A stretch of 64,000 nucleotides of DNA from Struthidea cinerea (lineage: Eukaryota > Chordata > Aves > Passeriformes > Corcoracidae). A program made the translations under genes and the position numbers. The notes below the pieces were generated by a model that was given only the letters and a program-made list of their open reading frames with translations, was not told the origin of the DNA and did not search any database. The stretch is from assembly GCA_013397865.1 (NCBI GenBank), contig VZTI01004400.1, positions 372,001 through 436,000 of the forward strand, read 5' to 3'. Below are positions 49,414-58,552 of this stretch, piece by piece. Each line of letters starts with the position of its first letter. Position 1 is the stretch's first letter.

Positions 49414-52400
49414 GGCGCCACCACCGTAACACAGCGATTACCTCATGAGGGGAGGCACAACACTTCCCCTCATCTCTGCAGCCAGAATGTTGGCTGAGTC
49501 CTGCAAACACCAATTACGTGGAGCAGCTCTCCTCGAGGACTTCAAGTCCAGGGCACATCTGGTTGGTAGAGCTACCCCAGGGTACTGGAGCCAGCCCCGT
49601 TATTATGGTACAGCATTGCGATTTGTCGCATGGTCTACCCTAAATTCCCTCCAGAAAGAGAGAGATCATTTCTAGTTTCATTATTGCATTACAGCATGGG
49701 ATGAGTCGCTGCAGAAAATGACAAAGTTTGGATATGCCATTGAACACAAACTGCTCAAATACAGTCACTAGAGCTGGTCACACAAAGTGACAGCAAGAGC
49801 TGTGCTTGAGCAAGAGTATCAGGGGCTGGCAAAGGGAGCCCACAGCCCCATCGGCTCCCTACCAGCAAACGCAGAAGCAGGATAAGAGGAATCTGGTGGT
49901 TGGCATGGGAAAAAAGGCAGCTCCTGGCTGGGGGAGAAGAGTGTCTGAAGGGATATCCCACAACTGTTTGAGGATGTGCCAGTACACAGGGCAAAAATGG
50001 GAATGGTTGGAGGGTCAACGGCTGGGCAAGTCACGGGGTACACACGGTGCCCTGCTGCCTCAAAACTAACGCTGCAGAGCCTGACTGAACTGTGCTCAAC
50101 AACTCCCACCTCCACCAGCTTCCAATGCACAAAAGGCAAAGTCTGATTTTTGTCCTGTCAGTGATTTTGTCTCATCTTTTGTACAGCTCCAGATGCTCCT
50201 TAAAACAGAGCAAGTAATATTTTTGCTTCCCATTTCAGTTATTTTAAAGTTTCCTTATTTGTAACAGCCACTTTTTTAAAGTGAGATTTGAGTCTAAATG
50301 AGGACACAGCTGCTTCCTCTTCTTCCCTCATCTCTGCATTAGCTGCAGTTGGCAGTGAGCCGTGGAGCATTCTCATTTCTTCACGTTAAATATTTTGGAA
50401 AACAGAGATTAGTCAGAGTTACCAAAGCGATGTTTTCAATAGCTCAGAGTTCAATAATTTACTTCCTTGAAATTTTCAACTGCTTCTAGTTACTTCTAAA
50501 GTCGCAGCCCACAAGACAGACAACAGCAGGATAACAACAGCCTTCTTTTAAGGCTTAGCATGATGCTCCTGCTCCTTCTTTCCCATTTCATAACTGAAGA
50601 AATGAAGACTATCGATAGCTTGGCAGCAGCGTTTAGGGAGCCTGCCATGCGGAGCCCAGGCAGGAGTTCCTCGGGCTGAATGTCAGCATCCCACATCCTC
50701 CCAGTTTACACAAACAGCTCATTTTGTCCTCCTGATCCACTGGACACCACGGCATCCTCACCTCTAATGTCAGTGTTAGCATGGCTTTTTGGTCCAACAC
50801 AGACTTGAGGATCAACACCTACATCCTGGACCGAGACATTTAACGTTGCTTTGGACAACCTAAATAACCACTTGATTTTGGTTATAAACAATGACCCATG
50901 CCATTTCTTGCTTTCTTTTTCACACATACCTCTACTGTAAGACAAAACAATCATCCTCCTTTAGCTCTGATTACATAAAACAGTTTGTTCACATCTTTGA
51001 CCACAAAATCTCTTCAAAACAAGCATAAAGCCAGTAAATACTGATAATGTGCATCCAAAATCTTCATGGGATGGCTTTACCTCAAATGTATCAAAAGGTA
51101 TTAAAATATTCTTTACGAAACTTCAGTTTGTCCCATCAATTTTTTCAACTCCATTTTCAGTGGTACTGTACAACAAGCAGAGAATTTCAGAGCATCCCAT
51201 ACACTGACAGCAGCTCATTTCTTAGTATTTTTTACATGCTGGTTGGAAAAGACATGAGTGAATTTTCTAAGAAGATAAAGGTGTATATAAAAGTCACACC
51301 TACTAAATGCATGACAAAGTGATATGTGATCAAAGATAGTATCGTACATAAAATATTAATTGTGTGTCAAGGTGTCTCTTGACAACCTCTAACTTAATTG
51401 AAAATTAAAAGTGTCTATTATAAACATTTAGACTTGGGAGACCAACAGACTAATCCAGTTCATTTAAAGCTGGAACAATGAGGTGTAATCTTTAATGCGA
51501 TTGAGTCACAGAGTCCCAGCGGTAATGGACTGGATTACTAAATCATCTAGTAGCTGATGCTTGTTTAATGCCAGCATTTCACAAAATAAAAGAGAGGGAC
51601 AACTAATATAATGTTTCATTGTTGCCTATGCCCAGAAGTGGCCACATGACAAGATGTACTACTACTGGAAAGAACTGTACAGTATTAGCATCAAATTGTA
51701 AGATACAAGATTATAATTGTGACACAGAATAAAGTTCCACTTCTTGCAGTTTTTTGAAATTTCATGAGTTATGTCTTTCTCTTGCCAGGATATAGTTGCT
51801 TAAAAACTCCCAGACAAGTCAAATACAATACTCAAAACGCTTGAATGCTAAAGCACATGTGTAAGGAAAGCACTAGGTACCACAAGTAAAAGGTAGAAAA
51901 TCATCTTTATTAATAAGTCATTCTTTTTATTCCCCTGTCCCCATTTTAAAGAATTATTTTTTTTTAATGGCTGAAAAACAGAACTGAAAATGAAGAGCTA
52001 AAATACAAAACCTTTCAAGGCTAAACTATAATTACTCTGAAAAGAGTATTGCCCACTCTGAAAGAGCTGCACTCTTAATTTAAATATCCAACATAGTAAA
52101 AAGTTAAACACAATTCCAATTACCTCTGCACTGCCATTTACAAGTAGTAAGCAGTTCTGGAATAACAATAATTTGATTCTCAAAGTTTAACTGATTTCTA
52201 AATTAGACTTTGGAATCAGATACAGACCTGCTGAGGTAAAGTCTTTCTGAAGTACTCTCAGTCTATTAGCGTTCTACTTAAATTACACGATGGGACAACT
52301 AAGTTAGCTTGTTTTCATTAGAGCAAAGAAGGAGCCCTCAAAAGTCAGGAAGAGCCCAAAGGCAGTATAAGGAATGGCTGCCTCCTTTTAGCTCCAGCCT

Positions 52401-53009
52401 AGTGATATCTGTAAGCTTTTCCAGTCCAAATTGTAGAGGATAGCCCTCCAACAGTCTAAGATGTGGCTCTTCTATCTCTGCTCAGAGAGGGCTCACAGGG
52501 GAGACACCAGAACATTTAAGTGGTCTGTGAGTTCAGCTTTAAGCCCCACCTGACCAAGATGCATGAGCTCAGCCCTGCACAGCAGAATAAAGGAATAAAA
52601 TCAAAGAAGCAGGCCTGTCCAGGCATGCGAACACAAACTACTCCTTCCAGAGTCAGGTGGCCTCAGACTTGCACCAGGACTGTAATATACACTCAAAGAC
52701 AATCTGAGAAAGCTGCATGTTTAACCCTGATCTCTGGCTGCACATGCCTAAGCACACACTGGCAGCACTGGCTGCCAACCAATAGTTAAGTTTAATAGCA
52801 AGAGGAGTTAAAAAAAATTCAGCACTCCATGTGGAATCTCAAGCACAAGGAGCTTCCCACCTACCCTTGGAGTCACAGAGAACAAAGCTCTCTCATTATC
52901 CTCCCATGCCCTACCCCACCTCCCATCCCTCAGTCTCAGGATATTCACCAAACAAAACATATACTTCATATTCCCAGAACTGCAGGAATAGAAAAATATT
53001 TGACATTTC
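49414..53009. other. intergenic spacer to the ELP2 3' end
   Basis: No gene is recognised. The left part has the CpG cluster described with the TATA box; the right part is AT-rich. On the minus strand it would hold any longer ELP2 3' UTR: possible ATTAAA at 52791-52796 and AATAAA near 51905 and 51927 (as reverse complements). Confidence 0.5.
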
Positions 53010-53156
53010 AAACTTCCGCCAAAGTTGCTTTAATAAGTTACATGTCAGATATTTCACTTTCCACAGCAGTAAACAGAAAATTCAATAATCAGAGTGGCTA
53101 AAAGTTGAAATAAAATGCTGTGAATCTGTTTGGCACAAACAGGCATGCTGTCTTTG
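53010..53156 (-). other. ELP2: probable ELP2 3' UTR
   Basis: This lies directly after the ELP2 stop on the minus strand. ATTAAA at 53029-53034 lies about 125 nt past the stop and would end a short 3' UTR near 53010. Weaker or more distal signals to about 51900 could give longer forms. Confidence 0.45.
53029..53034 (-). promoter_or_regulatory. candidate ELP2 poly(A) signal (ATTAAA)
   Basis: The minus strand reads ATTAAA, the commonest variant hexamer, 123-128 nt after the ELP2 stop codon. No AATAAA is nearer than about 1.2 kb, so this is the favoured site. Confidence 0.45.
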
Positions 53157-53313
53157 CTAAAGAGCAAATCTGTTGACATTGAATATTTTAACAGAGTGAT
53201 CAGCTCCACAACTTGCAAGCTGCAACCACTTGCTGCTGTTCTCATCATTATGTCCAGCTCTGCCTGCATGATGTCTCCAACATAAGCGTTTCACAGCAAG
53301 AGCATGACTTTGG
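53157..53313 (-). CDS. ELP2: ELP2 terminal coding exon (last WD40 strand set, stop)
   Basis: This is the last exon of Elongator complex subunit 2, a cytosolic protein with two WD40 propellers. With Elp1 and Elp3 it forms the core of the complex that makes cm5U-type modifications at tRNA wobble uridine; it is also known as the STAT3-interacting protein StIP1. The exon is read on the minus strand from an acceptor TTTCTTTTTGTTGCAG. Its first C completes Ser (AG|C) with the previous exon. It then gives QSHALAVKRLCWRHH, a short low-similarity linker, and WLQLASCGADHSVKIFNVNR followed by FAL and TAG (53157-53159). Human ends QSHTLAIRKLCWKN...[23 protein letters not shown]. The GADHSVKIF segment is the closing D-H-x-V-K-I motif of a WD40 blade. 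Length 157 nt fits the phase. Secure. Confidence 0.95.
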
Positions 53314-54284
53314 CTGCAACAAAAAGAAATCCATACGTAACTGCAAAATGTTAAACACAGTTGGGCATGTGAGTGTAAACACTCATGTAATTAGTACACT
53401 TCAGTTAACACTACCAACTGAGGAAAAACTGACTTGTGACAACCAGCAGGTATTAAGTTCTTATTAAGTAGGGTCATTAACACAAATGACATTTTATCCT
53501 CTCACTCATCAATAATTCAAACAGCTATTGATTTTCAGTTTTACCACATTAAGCTGGAGGTCAAGCATCTCAGTTACTTAGATATGACAGATTTCTGGCT
53601 TTCAGCTTGCGATTTCCTGTTATCTGGTGTCTCTTTCCCATTCACTTCAAGCACACACAGGCCAAAGTCACCATCAGCTTCCATTTCTGTTACTATCAGT
53701 GCCAGTGTGTGATGGAGGAACCCAGGAGAGTGCTTCAAGTGAAACATCCAAAGTCTCTCCACAGAGTCTCCCTAGCTGTCACCGCAGCAGTCCCATATGT
53801 AACTTGTCATTCCTTTGGTTTCTGCTGGAAGCTGCTCTTGAAAGCTTGCTGTCATCCACTCCAAAATGTTTTGCTGATGTATATAGACAGTGATCCTTTC
53901 CGCTCTCTCAAGTGTTTCTATCATCATATTTATGACTAAAAGTAAAGCTTTTTTTTTTTTTTTTTAAGTAGGGCCAACAAAGAGTAATACTTCTCAAAGC
54001 ATCTGCATAGCATGAAGTATTTTGGGGTTTAACCCCCCTCTGGTTTTTGTTCGTATTTGTTGGGAGGTTTTTTTAATACATCTAAATAAACAATATTTTT
54101 ATTTTTGGGTTTTGCTTCAAGACATCTTTAGACTTTCAGGGATCAAACTTTTGCTAAAAGGATAACAATTTTTGGTATAGAAATAAACTAGATTAATATA
54201 TTTTATACTGTAAGAACAGAACTCCAGCACAGTTAGTCTGAAGAATAGTATTTCATTGCTCCTAACTCACTTCAAAAGATATAC
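53314..54284 (-). other. ELP2: ELP2 last intron
   Basis: 971 nt with GT-AG ends on the minus strand. It contains a 17-nt T-run (53949-53965). A 62-codon minus-strand ORF (53574-53762) is discussed under rejected items. Confidence 0.85.
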
Positions 54285-54398
54285 CTGTTATCTATCTCGG
54301 TGCTTGTGGTCCAATCAGCCAGTGCTGCTTCTGTCCCACTTTGCTTCCATGTGTACAAGATAATCTTCCCGTTCTCTAAGCCTACTGCAACAATGTAT
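54285..54398 (-). CDS. ELP2: ELP2 coding exon, seventh of the eight in the window
   Basis: Read on the minus strand after the acceptor TCTCTTGATAG. The first A joins AG of the previous exon to make Arg, then YIVAVGLENGKIILYTWKQS and a variable segment ending STEIDN, with AG left for the Ser shared with the terminal exon. Human has [20 protein letters not shown]. It is a WD40 blade of the C-terminal propeller. The donor is GTATAT. 114 nt, in phase with both neighbours. Confidence 0.95.
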
Positions 54399-54705
54399 CT
54401 ATCAAGAGAATAATTACATTAGTTTCATTAGAAATTACAGTAGACAGCTCAGTGAGGTCAGTTCTAATGCAGGATAGAAAGAACTAGCACTCAAGCACTG
54501 TTGTCACACCTTGCCCTTCAAATCAGTATTTACTTTTCCATGAAAAAAACTAATACATCATAATTTACCTCAAAGCTGCTTCACAAAAAAAAATGAGCAA
54601 AGCAGAAACCTGCTGCACATAGTTGATTAGGAAAAAATAAGGATGTTTTCACAACATCAGATAAGTCAATACTGTTGGAAGAATTAATCAATTTCAGGTG
54701 TGTTC

Positions 54706-54710
54706 ACGCC
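54706..54710. repeat. left target-site duplication of solo LTR
   Basis: ACGCC lies directly before the TG of the LTR and corresponds to ATGCC at 55274-55278 directly after its CA. The single difference is a C-to-T change at a CpG, the expected decay. A 5-bp duplication is usual for ERVL-type elements. Confidence 0.55.
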
Positions 54711-55273
54711 TGTCTTAGGTTACAATGTAAGATGTAACCAAAAGTATGTATTCTATCACCTTCTGTTGAAACCAGTTGGGGCAGTGTTCTTTGTCTCTTC
54801 CGTGACACATCCCTGATAACTCCCTCTGGGGGATATCTTTCTGTTAATGGGCCATCCAGCCTCACTGCATGACTCATAAAATTACATCATCCCACTGTGA
54901 GATGCTCTGCCCCAGGGGGAGGAACCAAGCATTCCTACCTGGATATAATCTGAGGTTTGGAACACCACAGCCAGCCTTTCCTATCAGACTCCCAGAGGAG
55001 AAGAGCTATATGACCACCACTGGACCTTCAGAGGAAGACCAGACCCTTCTACAGGATCTCCACTTCAACAGAACCACATCTATCACTCCAACAGGACTGC
55101 AGCCACCATTTAATCAGACGGCTACCACCACCCTGCCCAACAGGGTGTCAGGTCGTATCCTGACTCTGTCAGATTAAACCAGTGTTTCTGTATTATTGCC
55201 TTTATCTTAATATTCCTATTAAATTGTAAATCTGACTTGGAATCTCTCACCGGTTTGCTTTCAAACTAGTACA
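54711..55273 (+). mobile_element. solo LTR of an endogenous retrovirus, antisense in ELP2 intron
   Basis: This 563-bp non-coding element begins TGTCTTAGG and ends AGTACA (5'-TG...CA-3'). It has a TATA-like GGATATAAT at about 54941-54949, and ATTAAA at 55218-55223 roughly 275 nt later, so the U3-R-U5 order is on the + strand. It is flanked by near-identical 5-mers (ACGCC / ATGCC). No gag, pol or env remains next to it, so it is a solo LTR left by recombination. The 102-codon ORF at 54869-55177 lies inside it and is not a gene. The sequence resembles LTRs I associate with songbird genomes, but I cannot name the family for certain. Confidence 0.75.
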
Positions 55274-55278
55274 ATGCC
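55274..55278. repeat. right target-site duplication of solo LTR
   Basis: ATGCC directly after the LTR end, the partner of ACGCC at 54706-54710. Confidence 0.55.
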
Positions 55279-55513
55279 TCTCTCCCTTCCCTCTCCCACT
55301 TTCTTTTTTTCTTGTTACACTTTCTGGAGAAGTCACCATACACCCAAAAAGGTGGCTAGGAAAGAAAAATTAGAGGTCATTCAGCTAAAGAATGGTCAAA
55401 ATAATTGACAAGTAGATTTTGGGAGCTGTTTAGCCACAGGAAACTAGTTGACTAAAGGGATAAATACTATTTCAGATTAAACACAAAATGACATTACAGA
55501 AAACCAGCAATAC

Positions 55514-55656
55514 CTTCCATCAGGAGTAAGCACATGGCTTATACCAACAGCAGTCACAGAATCCCCAGCATCCAGCACTGTTGAACAAGGCTTGATTGAA
55601 TCCAGCACATTCCCTTCAGTAATCACTGACAAATCACACTGGCCCCAGATAATGAC
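55514..55656 (-). CDS. ELP2: ELP2 coding exon, sixth of the eight in the window
   Basis: Read on the minus strand after the strong acceptor TTTTTTCTTACAG. It begins VIIWGQCD, matching human VVVWGECD, then a variable stretch, then CSTVLDAGDSVTAVGISHVL, matching human [20 protein letters not shown], and ends TPDG plus AG of a split Arg codon. It spans the closing strand of one WD40 blade (VIIWG) and the opening of the next (TAVGIS). The donor is GTATTG. 143 nt, in phase. Similarity is strong at both ends and weak in the loop. Confidence 0.95.
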
Positions 55657-56159
55657 CTGTAAGAAAAAAAAGTCATCTAGGAACTTTCACTGTAATCTTC
55701 TTGTAAATGCACATACAAAAACATAAGGAATAACTTAATTAAACTAATTCCAGGGCACAGAATTAATTGGATGACCCTGAAAATAGTAAAAAAATCTCTA
55801 CCTACAAAGATTCGACTTTTTAGACAGTCTGTCTGATTTCATTAAAGTTACTGACAACAAAACCAGATTCTGTTATGAAAGTTAAAGAAAAACTTCAGAC
55901 CCATAGTATTACGTGACATCTGCTTGTCTCACTGCATGAAAAAAGAAGGGAGAATGTCCAACTGGCAGCCCACAGTCTTGTACATACATATTCAAGCATT
56001 TTATTTAGCTTATGAAAGTATCACTGATTTCTGTGCTAATATATGCAATAAGATTTTTGTGTGTATATAAAATATGGGCTCATCAGAACACAGTGTTTGC
56101 TATTCAAAAATACATTTAAAATAACTCTGAGCTTTCTAAATTCCTTTAACATTAATTAC
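55657..56159 (-). other. ELP2: ELP2 intron
   Basis: 503 nt, GT-AG on the minus strand; nothing notable inside. Confidence 0.85.
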
Positions 56160-56281
56160 CTTTTTGTCCCGACTACCAGTAATAAAATACTTGCTATCTG
56201 GTGTCCAATCACAGGACCAAATGATTCGACTGTGAACAGCTGTATTTTTATCTGTGTAAGCACAGCAAGTGAAGACTGGTC
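56160..56281 (-). CDS. ELP2: ELP2 coding exon, fifth of the eight in the window
   Basis: Read on the minus strand after the acceptor TTTTATTCCAG. GA completes a Gly started in the previous exon, then PVFTCCAYTDKNTAVHSRII followed by WSCDWTPDSKYFITGSRDKK. Human has [20 protein letters not shown] and [20 protein letters not shown]. The H-S-R-I-I-W-S-C-D-W and TGSRDK segments are the H...D core of a WD40 blade and are the most conserved part of ELP2 seen here. The donor is GTAATT. 122 nt, in phase. A 60-codon ORF on this strand runs through the exon into the intron (56136-56318); only the exon part is coding. Confidence 0.97.
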
Positions 56282-57894
56282 CTGGAATAAAACAGATAGA
56301 GGAAAAGCCTTGTTTCAACTACTTTACATGTTACAAGCGATTGTTACTCTTAACTTAACTCTATGTCAGAACTGCAGGAATACTTGGACATTATTCCACT
56401 CATTATTCCATTCTTTTTTTTCTTTAAAGCAACTGGGAATACTTAGGACTACATGAATATTTTTTTTCCAGCACTTACCACAGTGATAACTGTTCAAGAC
56501 CATATCAGTCAGCCCTTATAGCCCTAAAACAGTAGGAACAGTTCAATCTTTTACATGCATTTCTTTTTCAGAAGAACTTAAGTCCAAGTACAACACCTTC
56601 AGGTTATTTCTATCAGGTTTTCTTAAGAACACTGATTTCAGAAGTTTTTGAATAGTGCAACATTTACCATGTGTTCACGTTTCCCTAGTAATTTCAGTAG
56701 AGTTCCTATTTACCAGTAAAGTCCCAACTGCTCAAATCGTAACAGTCCAATTGTAAAGATTAATGTCTTCCCAAAGAGACAAGCTCCCATTTCAGCATGT
56801 ATACAATCAGGCACTAAATCTGATCAGCAGATCAGTAAATGAGAATGCTTTTCCTGAGTAGAAAAGGTTGTCATTTTGGAGGATAGACTTTGAATAACCA
56901 CTTCTTGGGATGCCAATAGCAGCAGTTTTGCTTTACACTGATAATGATGTTATTTGTAGACAGAAGGGTTATTGATGAACTGATGAAAAGAGTATTTCCT
57001 CTACTTGCTATGAGTATTCATGACCCTTATCCTGAAACATTGTGTAACTACTGTGGACAATATGCCAGGCTTTAGAATAGAAGTCTGAATAGAACAGAAA
57101 TTCAAGCCAGGATACAACCGGACACTGTCTGAAGGGGCCAAAACTCACTGCCAAGTCTCTAGGAACATTCTATAGAGCCCAGCAGTGTTTATATGCTGTT
57201 AAGCCAAGAGTGCAATGATAATCGCTTTCAGCACAAGCATCTGTTCTAGGATTCTATTAAAGTGTTCAATAGCAATCTCCTCATGATTTTGCAAGGCTCA
57301 AACTCTTAATGAAAAAGTCAACTGAATCCTTACTATCAGCTCTTTTTCCAGACATAGCCAGGCCTAGTCAAATTAATCAATTGTGTAGGATTATCAGAAA
57401 GCCACACCAAAGACAGAGATTAATCCTGTCAAGAATCTCAAAGTGTCGTGCCCTGCAAGCAGGGACAAGGCAGCCTTATGCAGGATATGGGTGCAGCACT
57501 GAACCTTCAGGCTATGCCTGCACAGAACTCTGAGATGGCTTTCCTTGACAGAATGCCAATCTGAAGTTCAGCTAGCATACTTGATTTCAGTAAGTCAAAC
57601 ATACAATCACATGCAGAAGGCAGGAGGACTAGCAGACTTCATTACATCCATCAATTAAACACCATCTAAAGCCTGATTATACTCTTCTCTGCATTTTAAC
57701 TTCCTTTCTATCTTTCCACACATTAATTGCATTTCTTAAATCCACAAGAGCCTACAACACTAATAATTCTTCAAAGTCGTAAGCAAAATGTCCATTAAAA
57801 TATTTTATCAATTCTCTTTCAAATATTTTGCAGTCAAAAATATTGAACAAACTGCCAAGTCTACAAATGCATATACCCACTTCACATATCTTAC
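56282..57894 (-). other. ELP2: ELP2 intron
   Basis: 1613 nt of AT-rich intron. The + strand ORF at 57309-57533 is a chance ORF. No repeat recognised. Confidence 0.85.
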
Positions 57895-58081
57895 CTGACT
57901 CTGAAGAATCTTGTTTCCTCCACAGTGACCAATTCCTGTCTCTAGAAACAGCCAGTAAAAATCTGTCATCAGGAGAAAATGCCAGCTGAGTTACAGTCAG
58001 ATTGTGAAAAGACAAACTCTGCAGTTTCTTCCAAGAAGTAGTGCTCCACAAAATAATTGCTGCATGTTCTTTTTTGGAAGC
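57895..58081 (-). CDS. ELP2: ELP2 coding exon, fourth of the eight in the window
   Basis: The longest ELP2 exon in the window (187 nt). After the acceptor CCATACAG it starts in phase 0 with [20 protein letters not shown], then QSLSFHNLTVTQLAFSPDDR, FLLAVSRDRNWSLWRKQDSS, ES and a split Gly. Human reads [38 protein letters not shown] and FLLAVSRDRTWSLWKKQD. It holds one full WD40 blade: IILWSTTSW (closing W), VTQLAFSPDDRFLLAVSRDR (core) and WSLW. The donor is GTAAGA. The open frame runs on past the donor to 57752, but that extension is intron. Confidence 0.97.
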
Positions 58082-58479
58082 CTGTATGGATGGAAAAAAA
58101 TATCAGTGCAAATTAATGAGAGCAAATATAAAGGCACACATTTCAAAGTATTAAAATACTGGACTGCTTGTTTTAAGGCTTGAAATCAAGTAAAACTTTC
58201 CTCCGGTAAGTTTCAACATTGTTTCACTCCTTTCTTCTGATGCTGACAGGATATCAGTTAGAAAAGATTTCAGATCTGTATTTGTTAGAATTTATCTTAC
58301 GAATATCTTCAAATGAATCATACACAATTTAGGAATAATAACATTATTTGCAATCACTCTCACCTTTGCAAGGCAACTGTCACTTATACAAAATCTTCCA
58401 CATTTTTGTGAAAGAATAAAATTCAGTCCTAAAAGTCTGATAGCACTTTTCGCTAGGTGGTGCTACAATCTTTTCTTAC
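58082..58479 (-). other. ELP2: ELP2 intron
   Basis: 398 nt, GT-AG on the minus strand; nothing notable. Confidence 0.85.
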
Positions 58480-58552
58480 CTTACATGCCGAGGCAATTAC
58501 AGTGTTGGAATTATTGCAAGCAACACAAAAAATTTCATATCCATGTCCATAT
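58480..58552 (-). CDS. ELP2: ELP2 coding exon, third of the eight in the window
   Basis: A small 73-nt exon on the minus strand. Its first A completes Leu (TT|A), then [20 protein letters not shown] followed by SACK. Human has [24 protein letters not shown]. The GHGYEIFCV segment opens a WD40 blade (GH dipeptide). The acceptor ends TTTCAG and the donor is GTAAGA. It ends at a codon border, matching phase 0 of the next exon. Confidence 0.96.

Larger units (their letters stand above)
54399..55513 (-). other. ELP2: ELP2 intron containing a solo LTR
   Basis: An intron of 1115 nt. About half of it is the antisense LTR at 54711-55273; the rest shows nothing notable. Confidence 0.85.

Noticed and set aside
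53574..53762. Minus-strand ORF in the last ELP2 intron with a protein-like composition (contains TEMEADGDFGLCVLEVNGKE)
   Set aside because: The flanking ELP2 exons join in phase without it, its apparent start is GTG, a stop lies just upstream, and the possible acceptor lacks a pyrimidine tract. I recognise no protein family. It could be an unused cryptic exon, but there is no support.
54869..55177. 102-codon + strand ORF
   Set aside because: It lies wholly inside the solo LTR and covers its TATA-like box and R region; LTRs of this kind are non-coding.
57752..57894. Continuation of the ELP2 minus-strand frame past 57895
   Set aside because: A GTAAGA donor at 57894 and the in-phase match of the next exon (56160-56281) show it is intron; the residues past the donor do not match ELP2.
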